Of a stretch of 64,000 bases of DNA, positions 37,771 through 52,478 are shown piece after piece. The stretch comes from Porodaedalea pini. Its lineage: Eukaryota > Basidiomycota > Agaricomycetes > Hymenochaetales > Hymenochaetaceae. The stretch's first letter is position 1, and every line of letters starts with the position of its first letter. A program made the translations under genes and the position numbers. The notes under the pieces are model-generated. The model ran no database searches. It worked only from the letters and a program-made list of their open reading frames with translations, and was not told the DNA's origin. The stretch lies in the NCBI GenBank assembly GCA_002794775.1, contig NBAY01000005.1, forward strand, positions 930,001 to 994,000. Direction: 5' to 3'.

Positions 37771-37929
37771 AACTAAATGTCACTACCAGCCGCGGATAGT
37801 TTTCGTGATGCAATCCGCAATCTCCGCGCTCTGACTGATGAAGGTATTTTGATCAGAGTTTTCCGTGGCTTACTCGAGAAGCAGGCGAGGCATGTGCCGA
37901 ACACGTCAACAGTTGAATAATTTGCCAGG

Positions 37930-38345
37930 TCTTTTAGATGCTCACAGGCAAAAATCCCACTCCCACAGAACAAATGGAGTCGCTTGGCGCTCGAATCCTT
38001 TTTCTCGTGTGTTTCTTCAGACTATTCCCTCAGGAGCTTGTCTCACGCGGAAAGTACGGTACTTCAAGCCCGATGGTGCGTGTTCTTGTCTCTGACCCGT
38101 TTGTTCAGATTATGACATTTATATGCAGGTTCCTTCCTGTTCGATGTCCCTGAGGCGAAGCTCGTTCCACGGTACACTGCACATATCGACTTCTGAACAG
38201 CTTTAAAGAGGTGCTACATCCAGATGAACTCAGAAGGTTAACGTCATTCCTTGAAATCATGCTCAGCGTACGTCCAGAGGATAGGCCCACTGCGAAGCAA
38301 TTACTCGATCACGAATGGATCAAGTCGGAAATGCGTTTACGTTGA
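37930..38345 (+). pseudogene. Chimeric SRPK-like kinase fragment
   Basis: The first part (37,930 to about 38,188) matches the last two exons of K2: MLTGKNPTPTEQMESLGARI and a SFLFDVPEAKLVPRYTA segment. From about 38,190 the sequence switches to match K3: a copy of its LNGFKKVLHP-coding stretch, then RPTAEQLLNHEW with changes. Similarity continues into the K3-like 3' region. The join is out of frame, so this is a recombinant relic. Confidence 0.8.
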
Positions 38346-39113
38346 CCACGGCTTGGACTCACTCGTGCTTCAGATATATATTGAGTTTGCTATCATATTA
38401 CGCTACGTATCTCTCACTTACACTACTCAAGTAGAAAAAACAAATTAGTCCAACTCACACTGCAGGAATCGCACAAGTGCAACAGGACGAGTTTTTATTC
38501 TCATTCAATCAATGATTCTGCATCTATAGTAGTTGATTTCCTGTCGTTCATGGTGCGAATACTAACATGCGGTGAGTCCATTTGCCAGTGAGACAAATAT
38601 TTGTACACATTTATCCCACGCAAAACGCTGCGCTATTTTCAGCAGCCTCCTCTTTACACTTGATAGATCTTTCACATCACATACATCAAAGTTTCCAGGA
38701 GAACTGCTGAGCCTATCGAGGCCTGGTACGATATCAACTTCTATTTATCATGTCCGATTTACGAAATTATAGTCATTCGAACTTCAAAGGATCGATTCTA
38801 CTGGTCCTTATAGTCTCCCACTCTTTCTCAATGAGCTAGAGGTACTCGAAACCGAGTGCTCCTAACTTGCCCTATGCTCGTTGTTCCGTCATAACTCAAG
38901 CATTGGTAGCCCAATCTGGCGTTATGATCTGGACTAGTCGCAGTTTAGGGCTTTCATTCCATTCTAGGGCAGCCACTCTCAACCCTACCCTCCACCATCA
39001 CATCTCCTATAATCCAAACCGACAACACCCCGGGACTCATCTATCTACCCAGCGTAAGTCGACACTGAAGTACTGGAACCACAATAAGTCGAGTCTGACT
39101 GCTCTTATCCAGC

Positions 39114-39569
39114 ATGCCCGCCTTCCGCAAGTCTTCTTCGTCGAGGCACAACATTCTCCCTTACCTCAGGAGTGCCTCCTCGAAGCTCAGCATTAGTGCG
39201 CTCAGCTCCACTTCCTCGATAGGCGCGCTCTTCGGATCTTCGACGTCCGTCTCGGGCTCTTCCAAGTCTATCTTCCTGAGTGGCATCCGCAGCATCGTCA
39301 GTGGGCGGGATAAGGAGAACGCTGCACCCACCCCAGCCAGTGGCAAGAAGGGCAAGCCCCAGAAGGAAAAGACGAAGAAAGTGGACGTGTATCCCGAGAT
39401 CTCTGCGCCCCAATTGACACCTGAGGCGCTAGAGGCCGTCAAGGCACGCTTCACGCTCGTGCCACTCATGAAGGCCGATCCGTGTACAGATGAGGCTGAC
39501 ATGGTGATCATCGAGGAGGTCGACTTCCGGGACATGCCGGCCCCACAGAAGGAAGCTCTGTCCGCGTAA
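39114..39569 (+). CDS. YPEIS-family protein, intact copy (unknown function)
   Basis: Single-exon gene of 151 residues that I do not recognise. The N-terminal half is Ser-rich and basic (MPAFRKSSSSRHNILPYLRS). A Lys-rich linker (KKGKPQKEKTKKVDV) follows. The C-terminal half is the conserved part of the family: YPEISAPQLTPEALEAVKAR, FTLVPLMKADPCTDEADM and VIIEEVDFRDMP. There is no clear membrane segment. A second, truncated copy at 44,948-45,172 keeps the C-terminal half with mostly silent or mild changes, which suggests it was under selection. Three older remnants accompany the kinases at 16.9, 19.6 and 24.1 kb. It ends about 750 bp from the convergent kinase K4. Confidence 0.7.
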   Translation: MPAFRKSSSSRHNILPYLRSASSKLSISALSSTSSIGALFGSSTSVSGSSKSIFLSGIRSIVSGRDKENAAPTPASGKKGKPQKEKTKKVDVYPEISAPQLTPEALEAVKARFTLVPLMKADPCTDEADMVIIEEVDFRDMPAPQKEALSA

Positions 39570-40321
39570 TCTGCCTGAAGAAGCCACACCCTCTCTCTTG
39601 AACATGTTTGCACTCCTTGTCATCCTCCCTTCTTTAGACTTCTGTTCTGTTTCATCTGTCCTCCTCCCCTTATATCTTATTTTTTTCCCCCATGGATTAA
39701 TGTCGCTCGGATCTTAGGCCTGTACTTCCGTCTCCCATCAAATTGTCACAATCCGTATCTTCCAAGACTTCCGATATATTCCTGTATTCTTATTTATATT
39801 AGCATCCTCCGTAATTCCCGTTAATTTATATAATGCGTTCCGATATAGAAATGTTGCTGTCTGTACATCCGTCGGGAAGTGGAAGACATCCAATGAATAT
39901 CCAAAAGGACAGTTCAGACCCGTCTACCAGATAGCAGGAAAGTTGAAAGTGATAAGACGAAGTTCAGCAGAAAAAAGGTGAATAATTTCCCCACATAACA
40001 GCAGATGGGGTGCCGAATTTAGCAACAGATTTCGAGTCAATATCACGCTAAGTTCTGGTCAAGAAAGAGACAAGCCTGCTTTGGTCAGGACTGCATTCAT
40101 CGAGCTAAATCGAGATGCTGTGGGGAAGACGAGAAAGAAATCGAGACATGCCTCGTGGTCGACATTTCTCTGGAGATTGACACTGCCTAGAGATGTGTGT
40201 GTATGTTCCTACTATTCGTATGTGTACAATGCTGATTTCAATCCTATATGAAGGTGTATTATAAGATTACATTGAGTAAACCGACAGCAAAACAAAGCAA
40301 TGTCAAAGAAGTGAGACTAGT

Positions 40322-42072
<1,751 letters not shown>

Positions 42073-42081
42073 TCACGTGAT

Positions 42082-42936
42082 TTACAGCCTTTTTCATAAG
42101 TCCTGCGACACGTGCATGTCACGTGAAATGAGCCGCGTCAGAGCCAAAGTGTCGAAAAATTAGAATGAATGCCTATTTTCTCTTTGAATTCTGTGCAGTA
42201 CCTGCTCATTAAGTACTCAAAAAAAAGGCACGGTTCTCAGGAGAATAAATATGTAAAATATGGAGCAATAACTTGACTGTGTAGGTGGGTGGAGATTAAA
42301 CAAGTGCAGCTGGTCTGTTCTCTCACCCATTTCCACTGAGATTCAAAAATTATGGCTCCCCTACATCTACCTATAAAATTCTTTCCTGTGTCTGTAAATT
42401 AAGTATATGACTATACCAACATCTCCTGCAAGTTTGAAGCCAATCCATTCAGTATTCATGGTGCAGCAGCAAGATTTGTGTTCTACTCTGCAAGACCTGT
42501 TGTGAGAAAAGGAGGGTGGAAAGAGCTTGAAGTGGAACACAAATCTTGCTGCTGCACCATGAATACTGAATGGATTGGCTTCAGACTTGCAGGAGATGTT
42601 GGTATAGTCATATACTTAATTTACAGACACAGGAAAGAATTTTATAGGTAGATGTAGGGGAGCCATAATTTTTGAATCTCAGTGGAAATGGGTGAGAGAA
42701 CAGACCAGCTGCACTTGTTTAATCTCCACCCACCTACACAGTCAAGTTATTGCTCCATATTTTACATATTTATTCTCCTGAGAACCGTGCCTTTTTTTTG
42801 AGTACTTAATGAGCAGGTACTGCACAGAATTCAAAGAGAAAATAGGCATTCATTCTAATTTTTCGACACTTTGGCTCTGACGCGGCTCATTTCACGTGAC
42901 ATGCACGTGTCGCAGGACTTATGAAAAAGGCTGTAA
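42082..42936. mobile_element. 855-bp foldback element, copy 1
   Basis: Two inverted arms of about 402 bp (42082-42483 and 42535-42936) surround a 51-bp loop. Ends read TTACAGCC and GGCTGTAA, which fits a TA target duplication around CAGCC..GGCTG. No open frame of note. The arms match each other almost base for base, so a transcript would fold into a long double-stranded RNA. A second copy lies at 61218-62072. It carries CACGTG and CATGTCACGTG words near each end. It may be a non-autonomous Tc1/mariner-type element. Confidence 0.92.
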
Positions 42937-44303
42937 AGGGCGATCTCAATTAATCTGATTCTTCGTCGCTCGTTCCCCCGCTCTTGTTCTACTCTTGCTT
43001 CGCAAAAGATAAAGGGGCCTTCTATTCTATACTGCCAAGTAAAATCTAATATGTCGGGGATGCCGGGCTCACTTAAGTACTCCGTTGTGTCACCTTTTCA
43101 AGCGACTGCGTCCGAAGATCGCTCTCATATGCATGCTATGTAAAGATACCGCACTATCCCGCTGATTCAAACCTTCAATTGTCTGAACAATCCTGGATCT
43201 AGTCCTTCTTTCATGTGGAGTTTGAGCAACGGATCTGGCCTTTCTGTATTGGCTCGTCTTGCATGATTCAGGCGTCTTTCGTGAAGAGCGAGGGTTCGGT
43301 TCTAGAAGGCTGGGACTAGGCTGGCTTTTGCAATCGCACGCATGATCACAATAGTACTTGCTAACTGGAGGCGTCCCTTAGGACCGCCGGTGCTTTATAA
43401 CGATTAAATGCTGTCTCTCAGACGAAGAGAGGCGCCGGAGACGGGACGAATGGTAGGTGTCTTTGAGGTACTCAGACTCGACGACTCAGCTGCGTTGTTC
43501 GGTACATTCACGACACACTGGTATTGATGGCTGAATGGCTCAGAAAGGGGTGTATTCTGCGAGTTCGAATCCGAGAGAGAAGCAGCTTCTGACGAAAGAA
43601 GTTGAGCTGGTAAGCTCTCTGCGGTACTTGAATTTCAAATCTTGGACCCTAACCAGTAGCCTTGCTTCAGAAAAAGAATGGAATGGAGTGGTTGTAGGCC
43701 TCTTAGTCTAGGGTCTGATGTCAGTTTTAATCCATCACAACTAGGAACAAACCTTGGACAACTCCGCCGAATAAAGGACGAAATGAAGAAAATTACACAG
43801 GCTAGTCTTGTTCTTCGCCACCATGCTGAGTACAAGACTCGTTTCCGAGGCAATAGGCAGCTTGATCACATTCGTGTCTTCACCGTTGCATGATAGTGAG
43901 CTCGTCGTTGTGAAGACCGCATACGGGCCAAATACCAGCATGGTATCCTTATATTGTATTTTTGCATTTGATACTTGTTGACATCTAGCTTATTATAAGA
44001 ACTGCCACTTCCCTAGATCAGTTCTTCAGATCATGGAAGTAGCCTCTTCATGCTGTTGATTATCACTGACCGCCGCCTCTTTTTCTGATCCTCGTGGCCT
44101 CAGTGTTGCAGCGCTTGGAATCTGAGCTAATTAGGTCTGCTGTAGTAGGATGCTTGATTTCGTAGGGTATAAAGTTGTCGATAGACTTCCCTGTCCCTCA
44201 TCAAGTCTAACCCACCATCTTTTTGTCCCACTATACGACAAAGTGAGTCGAGCATAAACTTATTTTCTAGCACTATGCTGATGTTCGTCGAAGTCTTACA
44301 GAC
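42937..44303. other. Intergenic and upstream region of MAFR gene 3
   Basis: No convincing gene. Several stretches are shared with the region upstream of MAFR gene 4: TCGGGGATGCCGGGCTC near 43,050 resembles TCGGGGATCCCGGGACTC near 53,960, and 43,960-44,280 aligns with 54,700-55,010. This shows that the promoter region was duplicated with the gene. Confidence 0.55.
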
Positions 44304-44886
44304 ATGGCCTTCCGACCGACTGTCATGCGCTCCATCAACATCTCTGTTCAACTTGCAGAGCGCCTTCTCGATATGAAGCCTGAGGTCGAGGAGCTTATGC
44401 GCAGGAACGTCGTTCAACAGGTGAAGGCGAAGTACGTACCGCCTAATCTTGGAAAAGATCGGAAAGTACTTGCTTTCGTGGTGTACGTGTTTATGTTCTT
44501 ATTATGATTATTCAAAGCGATATCTGAATGTACTGTACCTAGCTCTGGTCCACACAGCGGGGGCTCTCCTGAATCTAAGGCACCAGACTCTCAGTTGCAC
44601 TCGACCGTACAAGTGTCATTTGAGAACAACAAGGGTGAAATGCAGCATTACAAGACAGTCCACGCTTATCATGATGAAGAAGAGTATACAGAGGCCCGTG
44701 AGTGCATCTGAATGTTCCATAGTGTCCCCAATACTCACAGGATCACTGCATACCTTAGTTGAAAAAGTGAAATATTGGAACCGTCTTTCTCGAAAGGAGT
44801 CGAAGGAGCGTGAAAGGAAGGCGGAGGAGAAGGCGAAGGACTCTGAGCAGGACGAGTCTGTGGACAATGCCGCACAATCCAAGTAG
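44304..44886 (+). CDS. MAFR-family small protein 3 (unknown function)
   Basis: Exons: 44304-44482, 44543-44697 and 44759-44886, all in phase, giving 153 residues. Exon 1: MAFRPTVMRSINISVQLAER then KPEVEELMRRNVVQQV. Exon 2: SGPHSGGSPESKAP, QLHSTVQVSFENNKGE and YKTVHAYHDEEEYTEA. Exon 3: LEKVKYWNRLSRKESKERE and a very charged helical tail. The exon plan and the GPH.GG and YHDE.EY motifs match the other three copies. No targeting signal is evident. A truncated YPEIS copy and kinase K5 follow downstream. Confidence 0.78.
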
Positions 44887-44979
44887 ATTCGTCTTTCTGC
44901 TTCAATCTTTTTCAGAGAAACTGTTAATTGTGTCGAGCTGATCATGTATGACTGATATAACGGCGATAACGCCTTTCCA

Positions 44980-45172
44980 AATACTTGGTTTCATGACGAA
45001 GAAAGTGGTCGCGTATCCCGAGATCTCTGCGCCCCAGTGGACACCCGAGGTGCTAGAGGCCGTCAAGGCGCGTTTCACGCTCGTGCCACTCATGAAGTCC
45101 GACCCATGCACAGAAGAGGCTGACATGGTGATCATCGAGGAGGTTGACTTCCGGGACATGCCCGCTTCATAG
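44980..45172 (+). pseudogene. YPEIS-family copy, 5'-truncated
   Basis: Keeps the conserved C-terminal half of the 39,114 gene: YPEISAPQWTPEVLEAVKAR, FTLVPLMKSDPCTEEADM and VIIEEVDFRDMP, stopping one codon after PAS. The Ser-rich N-terminal half is missing and replaced by unrelated sequence. An ATG at 44948 would give a 74-residue protein, so it could be a shortened gene. The 3' flank (45,180-45,670) also matches 39,570-40,320. Confidence 0.6.
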
Positions 45173-45666
45173 GAGGGGTCTGCATAATCTGTCTGAAGAA
45201 GCCGCGACATCTCTTTTAAGAATATCTGCACTCTTTGCCACACTCTCCCTTCTTCCCTTGTATTTTATTTATTCTCCATGGATCGCTGTCCCTTGGATCT
45301 CAGGCCTATATTTCTGTCTGGCACCAACTTGTCTCCTTTGTCCATATCCTCTCAGATTTCCGACACATCTGTATTCCCGTTATGTTAGCATACTCCGTAA
45401 TACCCGTTAGTACTCTATAATGTGTCCTGACTAAGTGCAATAAGCTTCTTGTCTGCAGATCCGTTGAGATGGAAAAATAATCATCCAACGAACGTCCAAA
45501 AAATTGTTGAGACCCGTCTCGGTGCTCAAATACATTTGTATAATTTACTGAGTCTTCCAATCTCTGCACGAGTCAAGCGCTGACTCGATATAAGTAATAC
45601 AAATCACATTGCGTAAATCGATAGCAAAGCAAAGCATTTTCAAAGAACGACTTCAGAACGTAGTGT

Positions 45667-47411
<1,745 letters not shown>

Positions 47412-47554
47412 TTATAATATCTGCTATCGACTACTAACAGATCACCAACCGCACAGGAAACGAGAACAAAACATGAAAGACAACTACGTAGAGCGTGAAT
47501 GCTGGGTGATTGGTAACTAGGAATGAAAAGCGTGGAAAAGGACAGGGGTCGTTA

Positions 47555-48531
47555 CTAAAGGTAAAATGAGGGTGGTAATTCAGATAATAAGGGCATACTG
47601 TCCGGAGGGCGACGGAACGAAAAGTAAGCAAACTTTAAGAGAAGGAGAAAATTGTTGGGCGAGACCATTCGACAAAAGCTCAAGGGTAAAGATCGTTGAC
47701 GAAAGAGGCCGTTTCGAACAAAAGCAAAAAAGGGACAGCAATTGAGAATATGATGGACATCGTGCTTGGAGCACAACGGATCTGGACAACGCGGTTGGGG
47801 GTTACGGTTATGCAAATCGAGCGTGTTCAGCATCAAGCTGACAGCGCGTGATTGAACTGTGCGATGTATCCTCTTCCTTGGAGAAAGCTTCAAAAACGGG
47901 TGTAGGGATCGCGATGGGTGAAGGATGAAGGAGGACGGCTCTAGGATGGAGCGATGTCCTCGTAAATTTATTATGTTGGCTTTCCAGTCACGAACGAGGT
48001 CAAGCTGTACTTGCGCCTTCAGGTTAGGGAGCGATTCCGGTATGGTCTCGAGATGTGGGTTTGTGGCGGCGTCTTTAGCCAGCTTATCAGCTTTAGAGTT
48101 GCCTAGTACTCCGCGATGTGATGGGAGCCACTGGACTGTAATATGCGAGGCCTCATGGTGTAAGGCGAGGAAGATGCCGCATAGACGGCGGAAAAGGATG
48201 ATAAAATCCGCATGTCGAGCGTCATTAGAGAAAATAAGCTGGACGCAATTGAGCGAATCCAAGACGATGTGGATGTGAACGGGTGTGAAGCATTTCGAAA
48301 GGAGAGTTGATATACATCGCATGGCTGCGATGAGCGCTTCCTGCTCTTCAAACAAAATGTTTGATCGAGAGTGCGCTGCTGAGGAAAAGACAGCAAGTTC
48401 TTGGTGATTATGCATAATGACGAACCCATGGCCGCCATTGAGGGAGCCGTCGGCCTGAGGAATGATGGAGCCATCTGTAAAGATAAAATACTGATATGGG
48501 GGGGTGTAGAAAAAAAGAGTTGAAATTGCAA
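47555..48531 (-). pseudogene. Non-LTR element RNase H domain and C-terminal Zn motif
   Basis: RNase H acidic residues lie in GSLNGGHGFVI, FEEQEALIAAM, IVLDSLNCVQ and GNSKADKLAKDAA. It is followed by a Cys/His pattern CPDPLCSKHDVHHILNCC and a hydrophobic end (ELPPSFYL). The 3' part is open for 286 codons. Confidence 0.85.
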
Positions 48532-48786
48532 ATAGCGATTGGACGTTGCGAAGATGAAGGAATGGGAGTCATGGTGAGACGCGAATGAATGGAGGTGAAA
48601 CTAGGGTAAGAAACTGATTTCAGAATTGTAATATTGGGAAGAAGCGACGACTTTAGGTATTGATTTGGCGAAGGGTTATGCGAAGAATGAGAGAAGTAAG
48701 AGAGAAGAAAACGCTGAGACAGGAACCGAATAAACAAAGGGAGGGGTGGGCAGGATATAAAGGATTCCGCCACACTAGGATGAGTG

Positions 48787-50086
48787 TTATGATTGAAAAA
48801 CTAGATTCAGAAAACGGTGTTGGGTTTTTTGAAGAATAGAAAGAAGAGGAGACTCAGGGAAGAGGACGGCACCATAAACGGTGACAGAACGAACTAAACC
48901 AAAATACAACAGACGTGCGTACTGAAGATATGCGCCATTGGTCTGATTGAAAAGAAAGGAGCGTTGATGAAGGGTAGAAAGGGCTTTGTTGGCCCGGGAT
49001 TTGAAGTGAAGTTTGGGAGACAAATTGTAAGAAAAAATGATGCCCAGCCAAGTAAGATGGCGTAAAGGGTGAATGACACGGTTGTTTGGTAAGGACAATG
49101 CCGCGTTAGAAGATGAAGGGGAGTTCGTTAAAAAGGATTGAAATGTGAAATTTGCGACATTGCGACGAGGAAGGATATGAAGCAATTTGATAGCGTCTGG
49201 ATCAATGGATAAACCAAGAGATTGGAATTGAAGGGAAATGAATTGGAACTGATTGCGAAGACGTACTAAATTGGTACAAATGTTGAGTGAACGAGCGAGG
49301 AGAAGATGGTCATCCATGTAAGCGAGTAAAGGACGGTGTGGCCGAAACGAGAATTATAGGCCGTGATAACATCGGCTGCAGCAAATATTGAAATGAGAGG
49401 GGAAAGTGGGGACCCTTGGGGAACCCCGCGATTGGGTTTGACGAATGGGGGAGAAACGAAATTATTAAAAGAAAGCGAAATGGGTCGGTCTCTGAGCCAG
49501 CCCGAGAGAACGTGAATAATGTTAGGATGAACTTTGGAATGAATGAGTTTTGAAAGAAGGTGGTTGTGAGAAATATTGTCGAAAGAAACCTTGAATATCA
49601 ATGGTCAAAATCGAAGTGATCAAATAGCAGTAACGATGATGTACTTCACTGAAGCCATCGTTGCCGCTCTGAATGAAGGGTTGAGATAGTATGGTAGAGA
49701 GTAGAGAATAGCAAGCGGTGAGAGAAGAAAAATGTTTCCGGCACCCATGCTGGGCGTCAGGGAGAAGATTATTAAGTTCGAAAAAAGGTTGAAGAATATT
49801 GAAATAGAATGCGTTCAAAAAGTTTGCCAATGGTGTCAACCAAAGCAATAGGCCGAAACGCTCTTGAGACAGAAAAGTCTGAACGTTTGGGTTTGGGAAT
49901 GAAAGTAACGAGTGAAGTTTTAAAAGGAAAAGGAAAGTAACCAATTTGCAAACACAAAGTGAAAAGATCGGCGAAAAACTGTCTGCGGTGCTCGATGAGG
50001 AGCTCCAAATGTTTGTACGAAATCTGGCTGTTGCCAGGACTCATTTCGACGTTGACGCCTTGGAGGGCTGCCTGTACGTCCTTCAA
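48787..50086 (-). pseudogene. Non-LTR element reverse transcriptase domain
   Basis: Reverse transcriptase blocks in order: RAFRPIALVDTIGKLFERIL, QHGCRKHFSSLTA, IQGFFDNISHNHLL (across a frame change), NRGVPQGSPLSPLIS and the active-site AYMDDHLLLA. At least two frameshifts (about 49,600 and 49,320) separate the blocks. Confidence 0.85.
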
Positions 50087-50372
50087 TTCGATGGGACGAA
50101 ACTCCGAAAGGGCGGGAAGAGGGATGACCTCCGGAGTGTGCGATAACGGGGAAAAAAACGTCTCGTGGAAAAAGGGACGCTTTGTCGGATTCTGTCATGG
50201 TGAAAAGCCCATTTGACATGCGGAGCGCACCGATTGGAGCACGGCGGCGCGCCATACCTAGGTACTGATTGCGCCAGGTAGAATGCGTGTCAGATTGTTG
50301 AAGGCGCAAACTGAAAAACACGTTTTTGGCTCGAGTGATTTCAGTATCAAGGAGTGTTTTTCGACTCAGGGC

Positions 50373-51380
50373 TCAGGTTATGCGACAGTGATCGCGGTAG
50401 AGTCTCGTACATGCTTCGGACCACCAGTTGTTGGGCCCAAAGTAAGATCGTGGTTTTTGCTTGTGTAGGAAAGAAGTAGCAAAATCAGAAAGGGTTGAAT
50501 GTAGAGAGAAAAGAAGGTCGTCCAGCGCCTTTGGGGATTCGATTCCCGTTAATGAAAAGGGGAGTAAGTTAGAATCACAAAATTCCCCTATAAAAGAGGG
50601 TAAATCACAAAAGCGAATTGAGCGGAGGGGGTGTTGTTGGGGAGGAGCTACATCTATGACATCGAAAGAAAAGCGAATAGGGAGATGGTCAGACGCAAGA
50701 TCCAGGGAAGGGTCTGAAATGGAAGCGCGTTCCAAGAGAGAAGGGGCGAAATCGTCTGAAGCGATAATAAGGTCAATAATAGATTTGGAACCGGACGAAC
50801 AATTGAAATAAGTGTGCTGGAGAGGGGGATTACAAATGATTAGACGGTTCTCGTTGATCCAGTCAACGAGAGTTGTCGATTGCGAAAACGTCACGGATTG
50901 CTCTGGGAAAGACCAGAGGTCCGCATGGCGGTTAAAGTCTCCTATAAAAATGTTAGAAGGAAGGTCGAGTGAAGGAAGGGGGTTTTCGAATTCATGTAGA
51001 GATGGGGAACTGTAGACGTTCAGAGTAGAAGGGGGGATAGGTCGCCCGAAAAATAGAAATCACTGTAATGTTAGGGGAAAACGATCCAGCGGTATATAAG
51101 AGAATGCGATGAATGATGCGGAGGTGTACCAGCGTACAACACTTGGGTTTCTCGGAAGACGAAGGTCGAAAAGCGATATAAGGAGCGAAGTTGCGTATGT
51201 TAAAAACGCGGGTACCGGATGAAGAAAGTTTAGAAGGGAGGATAGAATGAATAGTGGGATTTCCTGAAAACAAATAATGTCAGGGGAAGAATGAGTGGAG
51301 GAGAACGCACGAAGCAAGTAATCAAAGGTAGGGATAGAAGTGCGAAGATTGAGAGAAAAGACTGAAATAGTATCCAACAT
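50373..51380 (-). pseudogene. Non-LTR element endonuclease domain
   Basis: Exonuclease-endonuclease-phosphatase type domain. SVFSLNLRTSIPTFDYLL and IICFQEIP are at the start, GDFNRHADLWSF in the middle and ASDHLPIRF near the end. Frames shift at about 51,060-51,000. The domain nicks target DNA to prime reverse transcription in intact relatives. Confidence 0.8.
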
Positions 51381-51386
51381 AAACGA

Positions 51387-52478
51387 CTAAAAGGGGGAAC
51401 GATAATTGCGGCGAGCTGGGCACTCCGTAGATCTGGCGCTGTGATTGCCCTGGCAGTTAATGCACAGGGCGAAATGTTCGCACTGTAAATTGTTGGACGC
51501 GGTGCACGGAGCGCACTTGGCGACGTGCACAGCGGTGCGATGAGGTTCGGAGCAGATTGCGCATCGGGCAACTGAGCGGCATTTTGAGGCTGGGTGGCCC
51601 AGGCGGTGGCAGTTATTGCACTGGTTAATTGTCGGGCGAGCTCTCATCTCTTTGAGGCGACGTATAACGCCAAAAATCAGGACGGATCGGTTGTTGTGAA
51701 GGAAGAAATGATCGAAAGCAGAGGCGAGAGTCGTCTTTGAGGATGACGGATACGTTACAAAAGTCGCGTTGGTTGAGACGCTCGATCGAGGACATGAACC
51801 AAGGGGGAAACATGAACTCGTGACCTTCGAACTGAGGGAGGGCGGATATCTCTTCGATGAGGTCCTTCTCCGAATAGATTAGGTTGGTGTCCCTGTCGAA
51901 AACAGGGACGCCCGGGATCACCATTTTGAATTGCGGGGAGGGCGTGAAAGCCTTCGCACCGCTAATGTTAACAATACGATTAAGTTGGGTGACGAGTGAG
52001 CTGTGTTGGGCATCAAAATCAGAATGGATGTTAGTGAATGCAATAAGGAGATTGCTGTTGGTGGTGTATTCCACGTTTAGCACGACGAGGTGTTTAAAAA
52101 GAGGGTTGCCCTTAAGGCCAGCGCGAACACTGTTTTTGACGGATAGGGTGAAGGGCGAACGGCAAGGTCGCCAGGAAGAGAGAAGAAAATACGGCGAACA
52201 TTTCGAACACGAGTATTGACCGATCTGTTAGACCAGTTGATAGGAACAGTAGAAATTTCCCCGTCAGGGTTCTGTTCAGTCGAGCGAACCACTTTGGTAG
52301 GAGTGGGTTTTGGCTTCTTCTGAGCTGCTTTGGCGTAAGTAACAGTTGTGAACCCGTCCCTATCTGTTCCGACGGCTTCGACGGGTGGGTAATAGACCTT
52401 AGTTTGGGAACCATGGGGGGCATTGTGTGCCGAGTGAGCGTAACCGTCTGGCGCAATGATGGTGCCCTCTGAAGTCAT
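51387..52478 (-). pseudogene. Non-LTR element gag C-terminal part with zinc knuckles, frameshifted
   Basis: Starts at the ATGA overlap (MTSEGTIIAPDG), then changes frame near 52,150, where GNPLFKHLVVLNVEYTT continues in the next frame. It changes again near 51,630 before CNNCHRLGHPASKC and CAICSEPHRTAVHVAKC, which are CCHC-type zinc knuckles of a nucleic-acid-binding gag. Confidence 0.75.

Noticed and set aside
42082..42936. Foldback element as an rRNA, tRNA or viral hairpin
   Set aside because: No RNA gene motifs; two copies with TA-type ends indicate a mobile element.
48103..48531. Alternative-frame reading in the RNase H region
   Set aside because: The RNase H catalytic residues lie in the other frame, which is open for 286 codons; this one carries only the first Asp region by frameshift.
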